Shown: positions 16,714-26,507, numbered from the stretch's first letter. The stretch: DNA of 64,000 bases from Sphingobium sp. BYY-5 (GCF_022758885.1 NZ_JALEBH010000001.1:3317501-3381500); one strand, 5' to 3'. Notes: generated by a model from the letters alone, not told the origin. A program made the numbers and translations.

Positions 16714-17421
16714 CTAGCCGTCAGACCTGCATTGCTCAAGCCCCGCGCCGCAGCGGGACAAGCGGCTGAGGAAGGCGGGAAAGTGCGCCTTCAATGCCGT
16801 GTCGAGCGCGTGCATCGACGCATTTCCGCCCAATGCGGCGATGCTGGTCACGGGAAATTCGCTGATCCCGCACGGCACGATGCCGCCAAAATGGGACAGG
16901 TCGGGATCGACATTGATCGAAAAGCCGTGGAGCGTCACCCAACGCCGCACCCGGATGCCGAGCGCGCCGATCTTCGCCTCGCGCCCTTGGGGATCGTCGG
17001 TCCAGATGCCGATCCGGCCTTCCGCGCGCCGGGCCGGGACGCCAAGGTCGCCCAGCGCCGCGATCATCCAGCCTTCCAGATGATGGACGAAGTTGCGGAC
17101 ATCCTTGCCCCGTTCGCGCAAGTCGATGTTGAGATAGCCGATCCGCTGCCCCGGCCCATGATAGGTATAACGGCCACCGCGTCCGGCATCATGGACGGGA
17201 AAGCGCGGGTCAAGCAGTTCGGCGGGGGTCGCGCTGGTCCCGGCGGTGTAGAGCGGCGGATGCTCCAGCAGCCAGACCCGTTCCTGCGCCTCGCCCGCGA
17301 AGATGGCGGCGGCGCGCGCCTCCATCTCGGCCAGCGCAGGCGGATAGTCGACCAGCGCATCCTCGACGCGCCATTCGACGGCAGCGGGAAAGGACAGGGA
17401 TTCAGCAGGGGGCGTAGACAT
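16714..17421 (-). CDS. lipB: Octanoyltransferase LipB
   Basis: LipB moves octanoyl from acyl-carrier protein to lipoyl domains, the first step of lipoate attachment. From ATG 17421 the product is 235 residues, with [15 protein letters not shown] near residue 82, catalytic lysine in AKIGALGIR near 150, and the acyl-accepting cysteine in [10 protein letters not shown] near 185. A longer frame begins at 17676 but overlaps the divergent gene's upstream region and has no family similarity there. Confidence 0.93.
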   Translation of the reverse strand: MSTPPAESLSFPAAVEWRVEDALVDYPPALAEMEARAAAIFAGEAQERVWLLEHPPLYTAGTSATPAELLDPRFPVHDAGRGGRYTYHGPGQRIGYLNIDLRERGKDVRNFVHHLEGWMIAALGDLGVPARRAEGRIGIWTDDPQGREAKIGALGIRVRRWVTLHGFSINVDPDLSHFGGIVPCGISEFPVTSIAALGGNASMHALDTALKAHFPAFLSRLSRCGAGLEQCRSDG

Positions 17422-17501
17422 GGACGCTTCCTTGACTTGGGGCGGGCGAGCGATCAAGTCTCGGCCCATATTTTCCGGACTATATAGGCAGGCACATAGA
17501 T

Positions 17502-18296
17502 ATGACGACGATGTCGATCGGCAAGGCATGGGAGGAAGCGGTCGCCTTCGTCGCACGGGAGGCATCGCTGCTTTTTCCGGTGGCGTTGCTGTTCGTGGCG
17601 CTGCCCGGCGTAATCCTCCAGGAAATGACCCCGCCCGAACTCCAGGCCTGGTTCGCTCAGCCCAAGGCGGACGCAATTCCCGCCATGCCGCCCGGCTTTG
17701 CCGTGGCGATGCTGTTGACGATCCTGTTGATCTGGTTCGGATCGCTGGCCTTGTTCGCGCTGGCTCTGCGTCCCGGCATCAGTGTGGGGGAAGCCCTGCG
17801 GCTGAGCTTCGCCCGCCTGCCGGTGCTGATCGGCACGGCATTGGTGGTGGTCGGCGCCATTGCCGGCATCTTTGCCGTCGCCTTGTTGTTGGGCGTGATC
17901 TTCTCGCTGGCGTCCAAGCAACTCGCCGCCCTGCTGGGTCTGCTGCTGGGGGTCGGGGCAGTGGGGCTGGTCCTCTACGCCAGCATTCGACTGGTGCTGC
18001 TCAACCCGGTCGTGATCGATGGCCAGACGGGCGTGATGGACTCGCTGCGCCGGGCCTGGGCGTTGACGCGCGGCCATTTTTGGCGACTGTTCGGCTTTCT
18101 CCTGCTCGTGATGCTGCTGTCGACCATCGTCGCGTCGGTGGCGCAGATGATCGTGGGACTGCTCGGCAGCCTGGTCGCCGGCGCGGACGGTGCGCGGATT
18201 GCGGGCGGCATTGCCGGCGCGGCGGTGTCGAGCATCATCCAGGTCTATATGCTGGTGATGCTGGCCCGCCTCTACCGTCAGGCGGTCGCCGTCTGA
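17502..18296 (+). CDS. Integral membrane protein, GPDPase-membrane-domain-like
   Basis: The 264-residue product has about six membrane helices. The segment [20 protein letters not shown] near residue 180 is typical of proteins annotated with the glycerophosphodiester phosphodiesterase membrane domain, a domain without catalytic residues on its own. Specific function is unknown. It diverges from lipB and its last 19 bp overlap the convergent GNAT gene. Confidence 0.65.
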   Translation: MTTMSIGKAWEEAVAFVAREASLLFPVALLFVALPGVILQEMTPPELQAWFAQPKADAIPAMPPGFAVAMLLTILLIWFGSLALFALALRPGISVGEALRLSFARLPVLIGTALVVVGAIAGIFAVALLLGVIFSLASKQLAALLGLLLGVGAVGLVLYASIRLVLLNPVVIDGQTGVMDSLRRAWALTRGHFWRLFGFLLLVMLLSTIVASVAQMIVGLLGSLVAGADGARIAGGIAGAAVSSIIQVYMLVMLARLYRQAVAV

Positions 18297-18877
18297 TCCA
18301 GTAGCGGCACATGCGGCGCGGCGTCGCGCGGCAGCACGCCCGCCAGGCGCGGATCGGCGAAGGTTTCGATCTCGCGCCCATAGGGGATGAAGCCGGACTT
18401 GATGTAGAAGCCGAGCGCCGCCGGGCTGTCCAACGTGCAGGTATGGACCCAGAAGCGCTCCACCCCCTTGCGCCACGCGAGCGATTTGGCCTGCGCCATC
18501 AGCCAGCGGCCCAGCCCCTTGCCGTTCAATTCGGGCACCAGCCCGAAGAAGCTCAGCTCGCAATCGGGCAGCGCGCGGAAATCCAGTTCCAGCAGGCCCA
18601 CTTCGGTCCCGCGCGGATCGGTGACGGCATAGACCTCCACCGCCGGGTCGTGGAGGATCGCCGCCAGCTCCGAATCGGGCATCACCAGCCGGGAAAACCA
18701 GAGCCAGGGTGCGCCCACCCGGCGGAACAGCAGGCGATAGGCGTCCAGGTCCGGCGTCTTCCATGGCGTCAGCCGCAACGGCGCGGGCGGGATCGGTGCG
18801 GGCTTCGGCCGGTCGCGCATCTCCAGATGCGTGACGATCGTTGCGACCATGCCCGGCTCGATCGACGTCAGCGCCAT
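18278..18877 (-). CDS. GNAT-family N-acetyltransferase
   Basis: A 199-residue GNAT acyltransferase. The acetyl-CoA binding motif A is seen as GLVPELNGKGLGRWLMAQA near residues 130-148, followed by a C-terminal strand ending FYIKSGFIPYGREI, typical of the fold. Substrate cannot be told. It begins 4 bp after the hemF stop, so it is likely the last gene of trmL-hemF-GNAT. Its 3' end overlaps the convergent membrane-protein gene. Confidence 0.85.
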   Translation of the reverse strand: MALTSIEPGMVATIVTHLEMRDRPKPAPIPPAPLRLTPWKTPDLDAYRLLFRRVGAPWLWFSRLVMPDSELAAILHDPAVEVYAVTDPRGTEVGLLELDFRALPDCELSFFGLVPELNGKGLGRWLMAQAKSLAWRKGVERFWVHTCTLDSPAALGFYIKSGFIPYGREIETFADPRLAGVLPRDAAPHVPLLDQTATA

Positions 18878-18881
18878 CGTT

Positions 18882-19766
18882 TCAGCTCCAGCTTGCCATC
18901 GGCGGCAGGCTCATCAGGATGGCGTCGATATTGCCGCCGGTCTTGAGGCCGAACAGCGTGCCGCGGTCATGCACCAGGTTGAATTCGGCGTAGCGGCCGC
19001 GCCATTCCAGCATGGTGCGATAGTCGCCTTCGGTCCAGGCATCGCTCATGCGCCGCCGCACGATCGGCGGGAAGGCGGCGAGGAAGGCGTCGCCGACCGC
19101 GCGCGTGAAAGCGAAATGCGCGTCGAACGCGGCATCGTCGGGGCATTCGAGATGGTCGTAGAAGATGCCGCCGACGCCGCGATGAACGCCGCGATGGGGG
19201 ATGAAGAAATAATCGTCCGCCCATTTGCTGAAGCGCGGATAATGATCCGGATCATGCCCGTCGCACGCCGCCTTCAATATGGCGTGGAAATGCGCCGTAT
19301 CCTCTTCGCGCGGCAAAGGCGGGTTAAGGTCCGCGCCGCCGCCGAACCAGCTTTTGGTCGTCACCAGATAGCGGGTGTTCATATGGACGGCGGGAACATG
19401 CGGATTGGCCATATGGGCGACCAGGCTGATGCCGGTGGCGAAGAAGGCGGGGTTGTCGGCTGCGCCATGGATGGTCTGGGCGAAGCCGGACGCCAGCTCA
19501 CCACCCACGGTCGAGACGTTGACGCCGACCTTCTCAAATATCTTGCCCTTCATGACGCCACGCACGCCGCCGCCCCCTTCGCCGGGCGCCTGCCCCTCCG
19601 CCTCGCGGTCCCAGGCGATGAAGTCGAAGCGGGCGTCGCCCCCGGCTTCGCGCTCGATCGCCTCGAACTCGGCGCAGATTCGGTCACGCAGCGATTCGAA
19701 CCAGGCGCGTGCCGCCTGCTGGCGCGCGTCGAGCGTGAAAGGGACCGTGGGAATCGGATTCGTCAT
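18882..19766 (-). CDS. hemF: Coproporphyrinogen III oxidase, oxygen-dependent
   Basis: HemF oxidatively decarboxylates coproporphyrinogen III to protoporphyrinogen IX in haem synthesis. The 294-residue product carries HMNTRYL and GGGADLNPP near residues 120-140, YFFIPHRGVHRGVGGIFYDH near 190, and GRYAEFNLVHDRGT near 260, all typical. The ATG at 19766 overlaps the trmL stop by 4 bp (ATGA), which fixes this start over the longer open frame. Translation is probably coupled to trmL. Confidence 0.95.
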   Translation of the reverse strand: MTNPIPTVPFTLDARQQAARAWFESLRDRICAEFEAIEREAGGDARFDFIAWDREAEGQAPGEGGGGVRGVMKGKIFEKVGVNVSTVGGELASGFAQTIHGAADNPAFFATGISLVAHMANPHVPAVHMNTRYLVTTKSWFGGGADLNPPLPREEDTAHFHAILKAACDGHDPDHYPRFSKWADDYFFIPHRGVHRGVGGIFYDHLECPDDAAFDAHFAFTRAVGDAFLAAFPPIVRRRMSDAWTEGDYRTMLEWRGRYAEFNLVHDRGTLFGLKTGGNIDAILMSLPPMASWS

Positions 19767-20221
19767 TCGGGGAACCTTCCGGTCTGGCGCAGGGCTTCGG
19801 CGACGGCGATGCCCGTGGAAACGGCGACATTCAAGGACCGGAAACCCGGCGCCATCGGTATACGGATGCGAATATCGGCCAGATCGCGCACATCGTCGGG
19901 TACGCCCGCGCTTTCCGACCCCATCAGCAATACATCGTCCTCGCGAAATTCTACCTCCGGCAACCGCTGCGATGCATGGGCGCTCATCAGCAGCAGACGG
20001 CGGCCTTCGGCCCGGCGCGCCGCGTCGAAGGCGGCGAAATTGACATGACGGGCGACGTCGGCCGCCTCGCCATAATCCATCGCCGCCCGCTTCAAGCGCG
20101 CGTCGGAAAAGGCGAATCCGGTGGGCATGATGATGTCGACAGGCACCGAGAAACAGGCGGCCAGGCGCAGGATTGCGCCGACATTGCCCGCAATTTCGGG
20201 TTGATAAAGGGCGATACGCAT
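19763..20221 (-). CDS. trmL: tRNA (cytidine/uridine-34 2'-O)-methyltransferase TrmL
   Basis: TrmL is a SPOUT-fold methyltransferase acting on the wobble base of tRNA-Leu. The 152-residue product starts RIALYQPEIAGNVGAILRLA and has the SAM-knot pattern LMGSESAGVPDDV near residue 103 and RIPMAPGFRSLNVAVSTGIA near residue 123, as in the family. It is first in the operon and overlaps hemF by 4 bp. Confidence 0.92.
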   Translation of the reverse strand: MRIALYQPEIAGNVGAILRLAACFSVPVDIIMPTGFAFSDARLKRAAMDYGEAADVARHVNFAAFDAARRAEGRRLLLMSAHASQRLPEVEFREDDVLLMGSESAGVPDDVRDLADIRIRIPMAPGFRSLNVAVSTGIAVAEALRQTGRFPE

Positions 20222-20427
20222 GGGGCAGCGCCATAATGCATCCGGAGCATTTGCAATAGGCTAGGCAATATTGCGACTGGCAAAGACGGCGCAGTCCGGT
20301 TATCAACCCCTCCGAGCACGCCGGGGGGAAGGCGGGATCAGCTTAGGCTGGCAACCCAAATCCCTGATAATCAGGGCCGTTAACGGCATCCCGGTGTGGC
20401 AGGGAAGTCTTGCAAGGGTAGAGGTGC
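20222..20427. other. Divergent promoter region between trmL and petA
   Basis: About 200 bp separates the divergent trmL and petA starts and must contain both promoters. It holds a small hairpin CCCTGA-TAA-TCAGGG at 20362-20376, followed at once by the palindrome GCCGTTAACGGC. I see no clear known operator. Confidence 0.5.
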
Positions 20428-20994
20428 ATGGCGAGCGTTGAGCATTCTGACGGCCAAGGTTTATCGGGCGGAGAAGGGGTACGCCGCCGCGATTTCATAA
20501 ATGTCGCTGCGGTTAGCTTCGCAGGAGTCGGCGCTGTCGTCGCTGTTCTGCCGTTGATCGACCAGATGAACCCCAGCGCCGATGTGCTGGCGCTTGCCTC
20601 GACGGAAGTGGACATCTCGGCGATCCAGCCGGGGCAGGCGATCAAGACCACTTTCCGGTCGCAGCCGCTGTTCGTGCGGCAATTGACCCCCAAGGAAATC
20701 GCCGAAGCCGACAAGGTCGATCCTTCCACCCTGCGCGATCCGCAGACGCTGGAGGAGCGCACCGTCGACGGGAAGAAGCAATGGCTGGTGACGATGGGTG
20801 TCTGCACCCATCTGGGCTGCGTGCCGCTGGGCGCGGGCGAGGGCGAAAATCGCGGTGAATATGGCGGCTATTTCTGCCCCTGCCATGGTTCGTCCTACGA
20901 CACCGCCGCGCGCATCCGCAAAGGCCCCGCGCCCAAGAACCTGGAAGTGCCGAAGTTCAGCTTCACTTCCGACACCGCCATTCTCGTAGGCTGA
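20428..20994 (+). CDS. petA: Ubiquinol-cytochrome c reductase Rieske iron-sulfur subunit
   Basis: The Rieske subunit takes electrons from ubiquinol in the bc1 complex. The 188-residue product has a twin-arginine type head (GGEGVRRRDFINVAAVSF, about residues 13-30) serving as membrane anchor, and the 2Fe-2S ligands in CTHLGCVPLG and CPCHGSSYD near residues 130-155. It heads petA-petB-petC, with 11-bp and 13-bp gaps, a typical alphaproteobacterial order. Confidence 0.96.
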   Translation: MASVEHSDGQGLSGGEGVRRRDFINVAAVSFAGVGAVVAVLPLIDQMNPSADVLALASTEVDISAIQPGQAIKTTFRSQPLFVRQLTPKEIAEADKVDPSTLRDPQTLEERTVDGKKQWLVTMGVCTHLGCVPLGAGEGENRGEYGGYFCPCHGSSYDTAARIRKGPAPKNLEVPKFSFTSDTAILVG

Positions 20995-21005
20995 GGTAAG
21001 AAACC

Positions 21006-22298
21006 ATGAGCTTTCCCTGGGCTGAGCATTATGCCCCGAAGCATCCCCTGATGCAGTGGGTCGACGAGAAGCTGCCACTGCCGCGTCTCGTCTACAACGC
21101 CATCGGTGCGGGCTATCCCGTCCCGCGCAACCTGAACTATTTCTGGAATTTCGGCGTTCTCGCCGGCCTGGCGCTGGTGATCCAGATCGTCACCGGCGTC
21201 ATCATGGCGATGCATTATGGCGCCAATGACCTGGTCGCGTTCAGCACCGTCGAACAGACGATGCGCGACGTGAATGCCGGCTGGCTGATGCGTTACGCGC
21301 ACGCCAACGGCGCCAGCTTCTTCTTCATCGTCGTCTATCTCCACATCTTCCGCGGCCTCTATTTCGGCTCCTACAAGGCGCCCCGTGAAATGGTGTGGCT
21401 GCTGGGCCTCGTCATCTTCCTGCTCATGATGGCGACCGCCTTCATGGGCTATGTCCTTCCCTGGGGGCAGATGTCCTACTGGGGTGCAAAGGTCATTACC
21501 GGCCTGTTCGGCGCGATTCCCGTGGTAGGCGAGCCGGTCCAGACCTGGCTGCTGGGCGGCTTCGCCCCCGGCAACGCCTCGCTCAACCGCTTCTTCTCGC
21601 TGCACTTCTTGCTGCCCTTCGTGATCGCGGGGGTCATCATCCTGCATATCTGGGCGCTGCATATTCCGGGTTCCTCGAACCCGACCGGCGTGGAAGTGAA
21701 GGGGCCGCAGGACACCGTTCCGTTCCACCCCTATTATACCGCGAAGGACGGTTTCGGCGTTGGCGTCTTCCTGATTCTGTTCGCGATCATGCTGTTCTTC
21801 GCGCCCAACTATCTGGGCCATCCGGACAATTATATCGAAGCGAACCCGCTTTCGACGCCCGCGCATATCGTACCCGAATGGTATTTCTGGCCCTTCTACG
21901 CGATCCTGCGCGCCTTCACGGTCGACTTCTTCTTCGTGCCGGCCAAGCTGCTGGGCGTGCTGGCGATGTTCGCGTCGATCCTGCTGCTCTTCTTCCTGCC
22001 CTGGCTCGACACGTCGCCGGTGCGGTCGGGCAGCTATAGGCCGACCTTCAAGAAGTTCTTCTGGATCCTCGTCATCGACGTCGCGGTCCTGGGCTATTGT
22101 GGCGGCGCGCCGGCGGCGGAACCCTATGTGATGATCAGTCAGGTGGCTGCGGCTTATTATTTCGCGCACTTCCTCATCGTCCTGCCGCTGATCTCGCGCT
22201 TCGAAAAACCGCTGCCGCTACCCGGCTCGATCACCGAGGCGGTGCTGGCGAAATATGGCAAGACCGACGGCGAAACCGCCGCAGTCCCGGCCGAATAA
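21006..22298 (+). CDS. petB: Cytochrome b subunit of the bc1 complex
   Basis: Cytochrome b carries both haem b groups and the quinone sites. The 430-residue protein has eight or more membrane helices, paired haem histidines ([11 protein letters not shown] and [10 protein letters not shown]; later [15 protein letters not shown]), and the Qo-site [14 protein letters not shown] near residue 295. It is unfused to c1, which is encoded separately by the next gene. Confidence 0.97.
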   Translation: MSFPWAEHYAPKHPLMQWVDEKLPLPRLVYNAIGAGYPVPRNLNYFWNFGVLAGLALVIQIVTGVIMAMHYGANDLVAFSTVEQTMRDVNAGWLMRYAHANGASFFFIVVYLHIFRGLYFGSYKAPREMVWLLGLVIFLLMMATAFMGYVLPWGQMSYWGAKVITGLFGAIPVVGEPVQTWLLGGFAPGNASLNRFFSLHFLLPFVIAGVIILHIWALHIPGSSNPTGVEVKGPQDTVPFHPYYTAKDGFGVGVFLILFAIMLFFAPNYLGHPDNYIEANPLSTPAHIVPEWYFWPFYAILRAFTVDFFFVPAKLLGVLAMFASILLLFFLPWLDTSPVRSGSYRPTFKKFFWILVIDVAVLGYCGGAPAAEPYVMISQVAAAYYFAHFLIVLPLISRFEKPLPLPGSITEAVLAKYGKTDGETAAVPAE

Positions 22299-22311
22299 GG
22301 GGTAGACAGAT

Positions 22312-23160
22312 ATGGTTCGCATCGGCGCATTTCTCGTCGGCCTCTTCTTCGCGGGCTGGCTTTTCATCTCCTTCCTCGTGGGCGCATATTCCTACGTCAC
22401 CGATCCGCCCGCCAAGACGGTGGAGCATGAATTCCATCGCGATCCCAAGCATGTGTCCTTCTCCTTCGACGGACCCTTCGGCAAATATGACCAGCAGCAG
22501 CTCCAGCGCGGTTTCCAGGTGTTCAAGGAAGTCTGCTCGGCCTGCCACAGCCTGAAGTTCGTCGCGTTCCGCGATCTGGAAGCGCTGGGCTATAATGAGG
22601 CGGAGGTGAAGGCGATCGCCAAGCAGTGGGCGATCAAGACCCCCGACGTCGATCCCGCCACCGGCGAGGCATCGAGCCGCGATCCGGTTCCGGCCGATCA
22701 TTTCCCCAAGCCCTTCGCGAACAATGTCGCGGCGGCGGCGGCGAACAACAATGCGATCCCGCCGGACCTGTCGCTGATGACCAAGGCGCGCCACCATGGC
22801 CCGGCCTATGTCTATTCGCTGCTGACGGGGTTCCAGGCGCAGCCGGCTGAACTGCTCAAGGAGTTCCCGGACGCCAAGACGCCGGAGGGGCTGCACTACA
22901 ACCCCTATTTCGCCAACCTGAACCTGGCCATGGCGCCGCCGCTGACGGCCGAGGGCCAAGTGACCTATGGCGACGGCACCAAGCCGACGGTGGACCAGAT
23001 GGCGCAGGACGTATCGGCCTTCCTGGCCTGGACGGCGGAACCGAAGCTGGAAAACCGCCACGCGGCGGGTCTGGGAACGGTCATCTTCCTGCTGATCGCG
23101 ACGGCGCTGGCCTATCTGTCCTATCAGAATATCTGGGCGGACAAGAAAAAGGCCGCCTGA
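22312..23160 (+). CDS. petC: Cytochrome c1 subunit of the bc1 complex
   Basis: Cytochrome c1 passes electrons from the Rieske protein to soluble or membrane cytochrome c. The 282-residue product has an N-terminal membrane segment or signal, the haem site CSACHSLKF near residue 76, and a C-terminal anchor helix (GTVIFLLIATALAYLSY) ending in a Lys-rich tail. It closes the operon, followed by a terminator. Confidence 0.96.
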   Translation: MVRIGAFLVGLFFAGWLFISFLVGAYSYVTDPPAKTVEHEFHRDPKHVSFSFDGPFGKYDQQQLQRGFQVFKEVCSACHSLKFVAFRDLEALGYNEAEVKAIAKQWAIKTPDVDPATGEASSRDPVPADHFPKPFANNVAAAAANNNAIPPDLSLMTKARHHGPAYVYSLLTGFQAQPAELLKEFPDAKTPEGLHYNPYFANLNLAMAPPLTAEGQVTYGDGTKPTVDQMAQDVSAFLAWTAEPKLENRHAAGLGTVIFLLIATALAYLSYQNIWADKKKAA

Positions 23161-23185
23161 CGGCCGGATGAACGGGAAAAAGAAG

Positions 23186-23217
23186 GGGCGCGGTTTCTTG
23201 AGGGGACCGCGCCCTTT
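23186..23217 (+). terminator. Terminator after petABC
   Basis: GGGCGCGGT (23186-23194) pairs perfectly with ACCGCGCCC (23206-23214) around an 11-base loop, followed by a short TTTCTC run. Only three Ts, so efficiency is uncertain, but it lies exactly between petC and apt. Confidence 0.7.
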
Positions 23218-23232
23218 CTCTATGGAGGCCCC

Positions 23233-23769
23233 ATGAGCATCGACAGCCTGACGGCCCTCATCCGCCCCATCCCCGATTTTCCCAAGCCGGGCATCATGTT
23301 CCGGGACGTGACGACCCTGCTCGCCGATGGCCCCGGCTTTGCCGAACTGGTCGACCGGCTGACCAATGTCGCCCGGCCGCTCGATCCCGACCTGATCGTC
23401 GGTATCGAGGCGCGGGGCTTCATCCTGGGCGCGGCGCTGGCCGCGGCGCTGGGCAAGGGCTTCGTGCCGGTGCGCAAGAAGGGCAAGCTGCCGGGCAAGA
23501 CGGTCGGCATCGACTATGTGCTGGAATATGGCACCGACCGGCTGGAACTGCATGAAGGGCAGGTGCCGCAAGGCGCGCGCGTCATCCTGGTCGACGACCT
23601 GATCGCCACTGGCGGCACCGCGCTCGCCGCCGCGCAACTGCTGCGCGAACAGGGCGCGAGCGTGCTGATGGCGCTCTTTGCCGTCGATCTGCCAGATCTG
23701 GGCGGCAAGGCCGCGCTGGAGGCCGACGGCGTCGCCGCGCAGGCGCTGATCGCCTTCGAGGGCGAATAG
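23233..23769 (+). CDS. apt: Adenine phosphoribosyltransferase
   Basis: Apt salvages adenine to AMP using PRPP. The 178-residue protein has the family head [20 protein letters not shown], the [13 protein letters not shown] segment, and the PRPP loop [17 protein letters not shown] near residue 118. Length is standard. Its position after the bc1 operon does not suggest a functional link. Confidence 0.96.
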   Translation: MSIDSLTALIRPIPDFPKPGIMFRDVTTLLADGPGFAELVDRLTNVARPLDPDLIVGIEARGFILGAALAAALGKGFVPVRKKGKLPGKTVGIDYVLEYGTDRLELHEGQVPQGARVILVDDLIATGGTALAAAQLLREQGASVLMALFAVDLPDLGGKAALEADGVAAQALIAFEGE

Positions 23770-23823
23770 GCGCAGGCACGCTTCGGCGCGATCATATTGC
23801 CGGGAAACGGGCATGAGGAAGAT

Positions 23824-24906
23824 ATGGCCATAGCGATCAGCCGACCGATCCCCGCCTTGCGCACGGCCGCGCTGGCGCTTCTTTTGCTGGCGTCAGGTTG
23901 TGCCACGCCGTTGCCGTTGCGCTCCATGGCGTGCGGAGATGCCGTGCCGCCGACCATTGTCCCCGCTGCGGACGGGCAGATGGCCACCACGACCCTGTCG
24001 GTGCTGACCTATAATATCGAGGGATTGGGCTGGCCCGCCCGATCCGGGCGGGAACCGTCGTTGCGCGCCATCGGCGACCGGATCGCGGCCCTGCGCGCCG
24101 AGGGACGGGCGCCCGACGTCATCTTGTTCCAGGAAATGTTCAGTGGCGCGGCGAAGAAGGCGGTGGCTGCCACGGGCTATCCGGCCATTGTCACCGGCCC
24201 GCGTCGCACGACCAGGGCCAAGGGCGCGACCAAGGATGCCTTACCCGGCAAGTCCAGGTTCAAGCGCGGCGAACTCGGCCTGCACCTGACCGGCAGCGGC
24301 CTTGCCATCGCGTCACGCTATCCGATCGTCCATGTCGACATGCACGCCTATGGCCGCCGCTCCTGCGCCGGGAGGGATTGCCTCGCCAACAAGGGGATTG
24401 TTCTGGCGCGGTTGACCATTCCCGGCGTGCCGACGCCGATCGACATCTACGACACGCACATGAACAGCCGTGGGGCATCCCGTGCGCCGGCCCCCCGCAA
24501 TCTCGCCGCGCATGATCGTCAATCACTGGAGGCGTCGGCCTTCATCAACCGCACGCATGACGATGCCTATCCCGTGATTTTCGGGGGCGATTTCAACATG
24601 CGCCATTCCGAACCGCGATGGGAGAATTTCTCCCGCTACCAGTCGCTCAAGCTGGTGCATCGTGTCTGTGCCGACCCTGCTTCAGGTTGCGATGTGCATA
24701 TGTCCTGGGATGGCGACGAACCCTGGATGGATACGCAGGATCTGCAATTTTTCTGGCCGGGCGATCGGGTGTCGATCCGCCCGATTCGGGTTGAGGCGAT
24801 GTTCGACGGCGGCCCCAGCGGTCCCGAACTGTCCGATCATGACGCTTTTCTGGTCACTTACCAACTGTCCTGGCGCCGGACGGAGGCTGAGCAAAGCGGC
24901 TGCTGA
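23824..24906 (+). CDS. Endonuclease/exonuclease/phosphatase-family lipoprotein
   Basis: A 360-residue protein with a lipobox-type signal (LLASGC at about 21-26) and an exonuclease III-like/phosphodiesterase fold. Catalytic patterns seen are LTYNIEG near 62, ILFQEMF near 101, FGGDFNMR near 257, and LSDHDAFLV near 340. The anchored envelope location suggests an extracytoplasmic phosphodiesterase, perhaps on lipid or nucleotide phosphoesters, rather than DNA repair. The ATG at 23824 is preferred because it opens the signal peptide. Confidence 0.8.
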   Translation: MAIAISRPIPALRTAALALLLLASGCATPLPLRSMACGDAVPPTIVPAADGQMATTTLSVLTYNIEGLGWPARSGREPSLRAIGDRIAALRAEGRAPDVILFQEMFSGAAKKAVAATGYPAIVTGPRRTTRAKGATKDALPGKSRFKRGELGLHLTGSGLAIASRYPIVHVDMHAYGRRSCAGRDCLANKGIVLARLTIPGVPTPIDIYDTHMNSRGASRAPAPRNLAAHDRQSLEASAFINRTHDDAYPVIFGGDFNMRHSEPRWENFSRYQSLKLVHRVCADPASGCDVHMSWDGDEPWMDTQDLQFFWPGDRVSIRPIRVEAMFDGGPSGPELSDHDAFLVTYQLSWRRTEAEQSGC

Positions 24907-24909
24907 CAA

Positions 24910-25536
24910 TCAGGCCGCGCGCGCCAGTGCATCCGGCAGCAGGTCGACCGCCGCCGCCAGCCGCTCGTCGAGCAGGCCCAGCAATGCCATCCAGTCATTG
25001 ATATGGTCGAGTTCGCCCGGTCCGTCCGACACGCCGCGCAGCCCCATCAGCGGCACGCCGAATCGCGCGCAGGCCCGCGCCACGGCGAAGGTTTCCATGT
25101 CGACCATGTCGGCATCGATTGCGGCATATTCCTCGCCGCCCACGATATTCGCACCGGTGGACAGTCGGGCGAGGGGCAGGGAAAGCGGGGTTGCCAACGG
25201 CAGGTCGATCGGATGATCGACGAAGGGCGTCACACCCTTGGTAAAACCCAGGCGCGACGCATCCATGTCGCGCCAGGACACGCTGGCGACCTGGAAAATA
25301 TCCCCCAGGGAACAGGTGCGCGATCCCGCCGACCCCAGGCAGACGGCGAGGTCGGGCAGCGCCTTCTCCCGCGCCAGATCATGCAGCGCCATGCCGGTGG
25401 CGAGCGCGGCTTCGACCGGACCGACCCCGGTCAGCAAAGGGGAAAAGCGGGCGCGCAGATGCGGCCCATATTCCGCCTCCACCGCCATCACGAACAGCAC
25501 GCGCCGCGTGCCGATGATTTCGCAAGCCACCGTCAT
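24910..25536 (-). CDS. MTA/SAH nucleosidase-like phosphorylase-family protein
   Basis: A 208-residue member of the purine nucleoside phosphorylase fold. FVMAVEAEYGPHL opens the domain, the VCLGSAGSRTCSLGDIFQV segment matches the GSAG region, and ADMVDMETFAVARACARFG near 140 is the MTA/SAH nucleosidase ribose-binding motif. GVSDGPGELD provides the catalytic aspartate. ATG 25536 was chosen as the first that leads straight into the domain; the frame opens at 25581. It may cleave methylthioadenosine or a related nucleoside. Convergent with the lipoprotein gene. Confidence 0.75.
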   Translation of the reverse strand: MTVACEIIGTRRVLFVMAVEAEYGPHLRARFSPLLTGVGPVEAALATGMALHDLAREKALPDLAVCLGSAGSRTCSLGDIFQVASVSWRDMDASRLGFTKGVTPFVDHPIDLPLATPLSLPLARLSTGANIVGGEEYAAIDADMVDMETFAVARACARFGVPLMGLRGVSDGPGELDHINDWMALLGLLDERLAAAVDLLPDALARAA

Positions 25537-25637
25537 TTCCCGCCTCTCGTCCGCATTGCCCGTTTGTAATGTTCGGGACACTCCCGTGACATCCGCGCGC
25601 GCTATAGTCGATAGCTTGTTCGTTTCGTGAGTTGACC

Positions 25638-25805
25638 ATGCGTGCGCCTGTTCCGATTCCTCGCCCTATCCGCTCCACCGACGAAGAGGGGATTACCGCT
25701 GCCGACATCGAGGCCTGGGCCAAGGTCGAACGCGCCCTGTCGTACAAGCGCGAGGCGTGCCGCAACTTTCGGCCCGCCACGAGCATGAGGAAAGCCACCA
25801 GATAA
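25638..25805 (+). CDS. Small ORF, 55 aa, unknown
   Basis: An ATG at 25638 opens 55 codons giving a basic protein with the helical stretch GITAADIEAWAKVERALSYK. The sequence has coding-like composition and lies divergently to the nucleosidase gene, about 100 bp away, before a converging TetR gene. No family is recognised. The ribosome-binding site is weak, so translation is uncertain. Confidence 0.45.
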   Translation: MRAPVPIPRPIRSTDEEGITAADIEAWAKVERALSYKREACRNFRPATSMRKATR

Positions 25806-25862
25806 TCTGTGGATCGTCAGCGGCCCCGTTGACCAGTCGCACATTGATCCTGGGAGGCAGGC

Positions 25863-26435
25863 CTATTCCGGGGCGGACATCCGGTTGATCCCGGCATCGA
25901 TCCATGCCCGCGTCTGTTCCAGTATCTCGTCTGAAAATTCGCGGTCATCGACGGCGCGGGCAAGGATGATCGCGCCCACCATCGCTGCCCAGCTTCCGAT
26001 CGCTGCGCGGCGCTTGTCTACCATCGTCGATTCAGGGAGCGCCTCGCTGATCCGGTCGATCTGCGACCTGAAGCCTTCAGACATAGCCAAACGGGCCTCC
26101 GCAGTCTGGTGACGGACATCGGCGGCCAGGCCCGCCGTTGGGCAACCATTGGCCGCATCGTCGCGATGGCCCGGCGAAAGATAGGCGTCGAGATAGGCAC
26201 GAAAATCGCTTCCACCCTCCGCATTACTGGTAAGAGCATGGGCAACGCTATGCGCAATCAGATCGTCCTTTGAGCTGAAATGGCCATAGAAGCCGCCATG
26301 CGTGAGGCCTGCCGCCTTCATGACTTCGGCGACGCCGACCGCATCAAAGCCCTTTTCCCGAAACAGGCGGCCGGCCGCATCCAGTATCCGCCGCCGGTTC
26401 TGGCCCATTTGCTCCCGACTGACTCTCATTTTCAA
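25863..26435 (-). CDS. TetR-family transcriptional regulator
   Basis: A 190-residue TetR protein. The N-terminal helix-turn-helix is seen in GVAEVMKAAGLTHGGFYGHF (about residues 34-53), followed by the SSKDDLIAHSVAHAL helix; the C-terminal ligand domain resembles the TetR_C group seen in regulators of SDR and oxidoreductase genes. It diverges from the SDR gene, and two palindromes lie in the 104-bp gap, consistent with control of both genes. Confidence 0.9.
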   Translation of the reverse strand: MKMRVSREQMGQNRRRILDAAGRLFREKGFDAVGVAEVMKAAGLTHGGFYGHFSSKDDLIAHSVAHALTSNAEGGSDFRAYLDAYLSPGHRDDAANGCPTAGLAADVRHQTAEARLAMSEGFRSQIDRISEALPESTMVDKRRAAIGSWAAMVGAIILARAVDDREFSDEILEQTRAWIDAGINRMSAPE

Positions 26436-26463
26436 AATTCTCCGCAGGCGCCGTTGAAATTAG

Positions 26464-26507
26464 ATGACAGCTATCATATTTGATGGCAATCATGATGATC
26501 ATCATGA
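26464..26507. promoter_or_regulatory. Two palindromes in the tetR-SDR gap, candidate TetR operators
   Basis: An imperfect 14-bp palindrome ATGACAGCTATCAT lies at 26464-26477 and a perfect 18-bp palindrome TCATGATGATCATCATGA at 26490-26507. They are the only strong palindromes between the divergent genes. Centre-to-centre distance is 28 bp. Sites of this kind are typical for TetR autoregulation. Confidence 0.5.
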
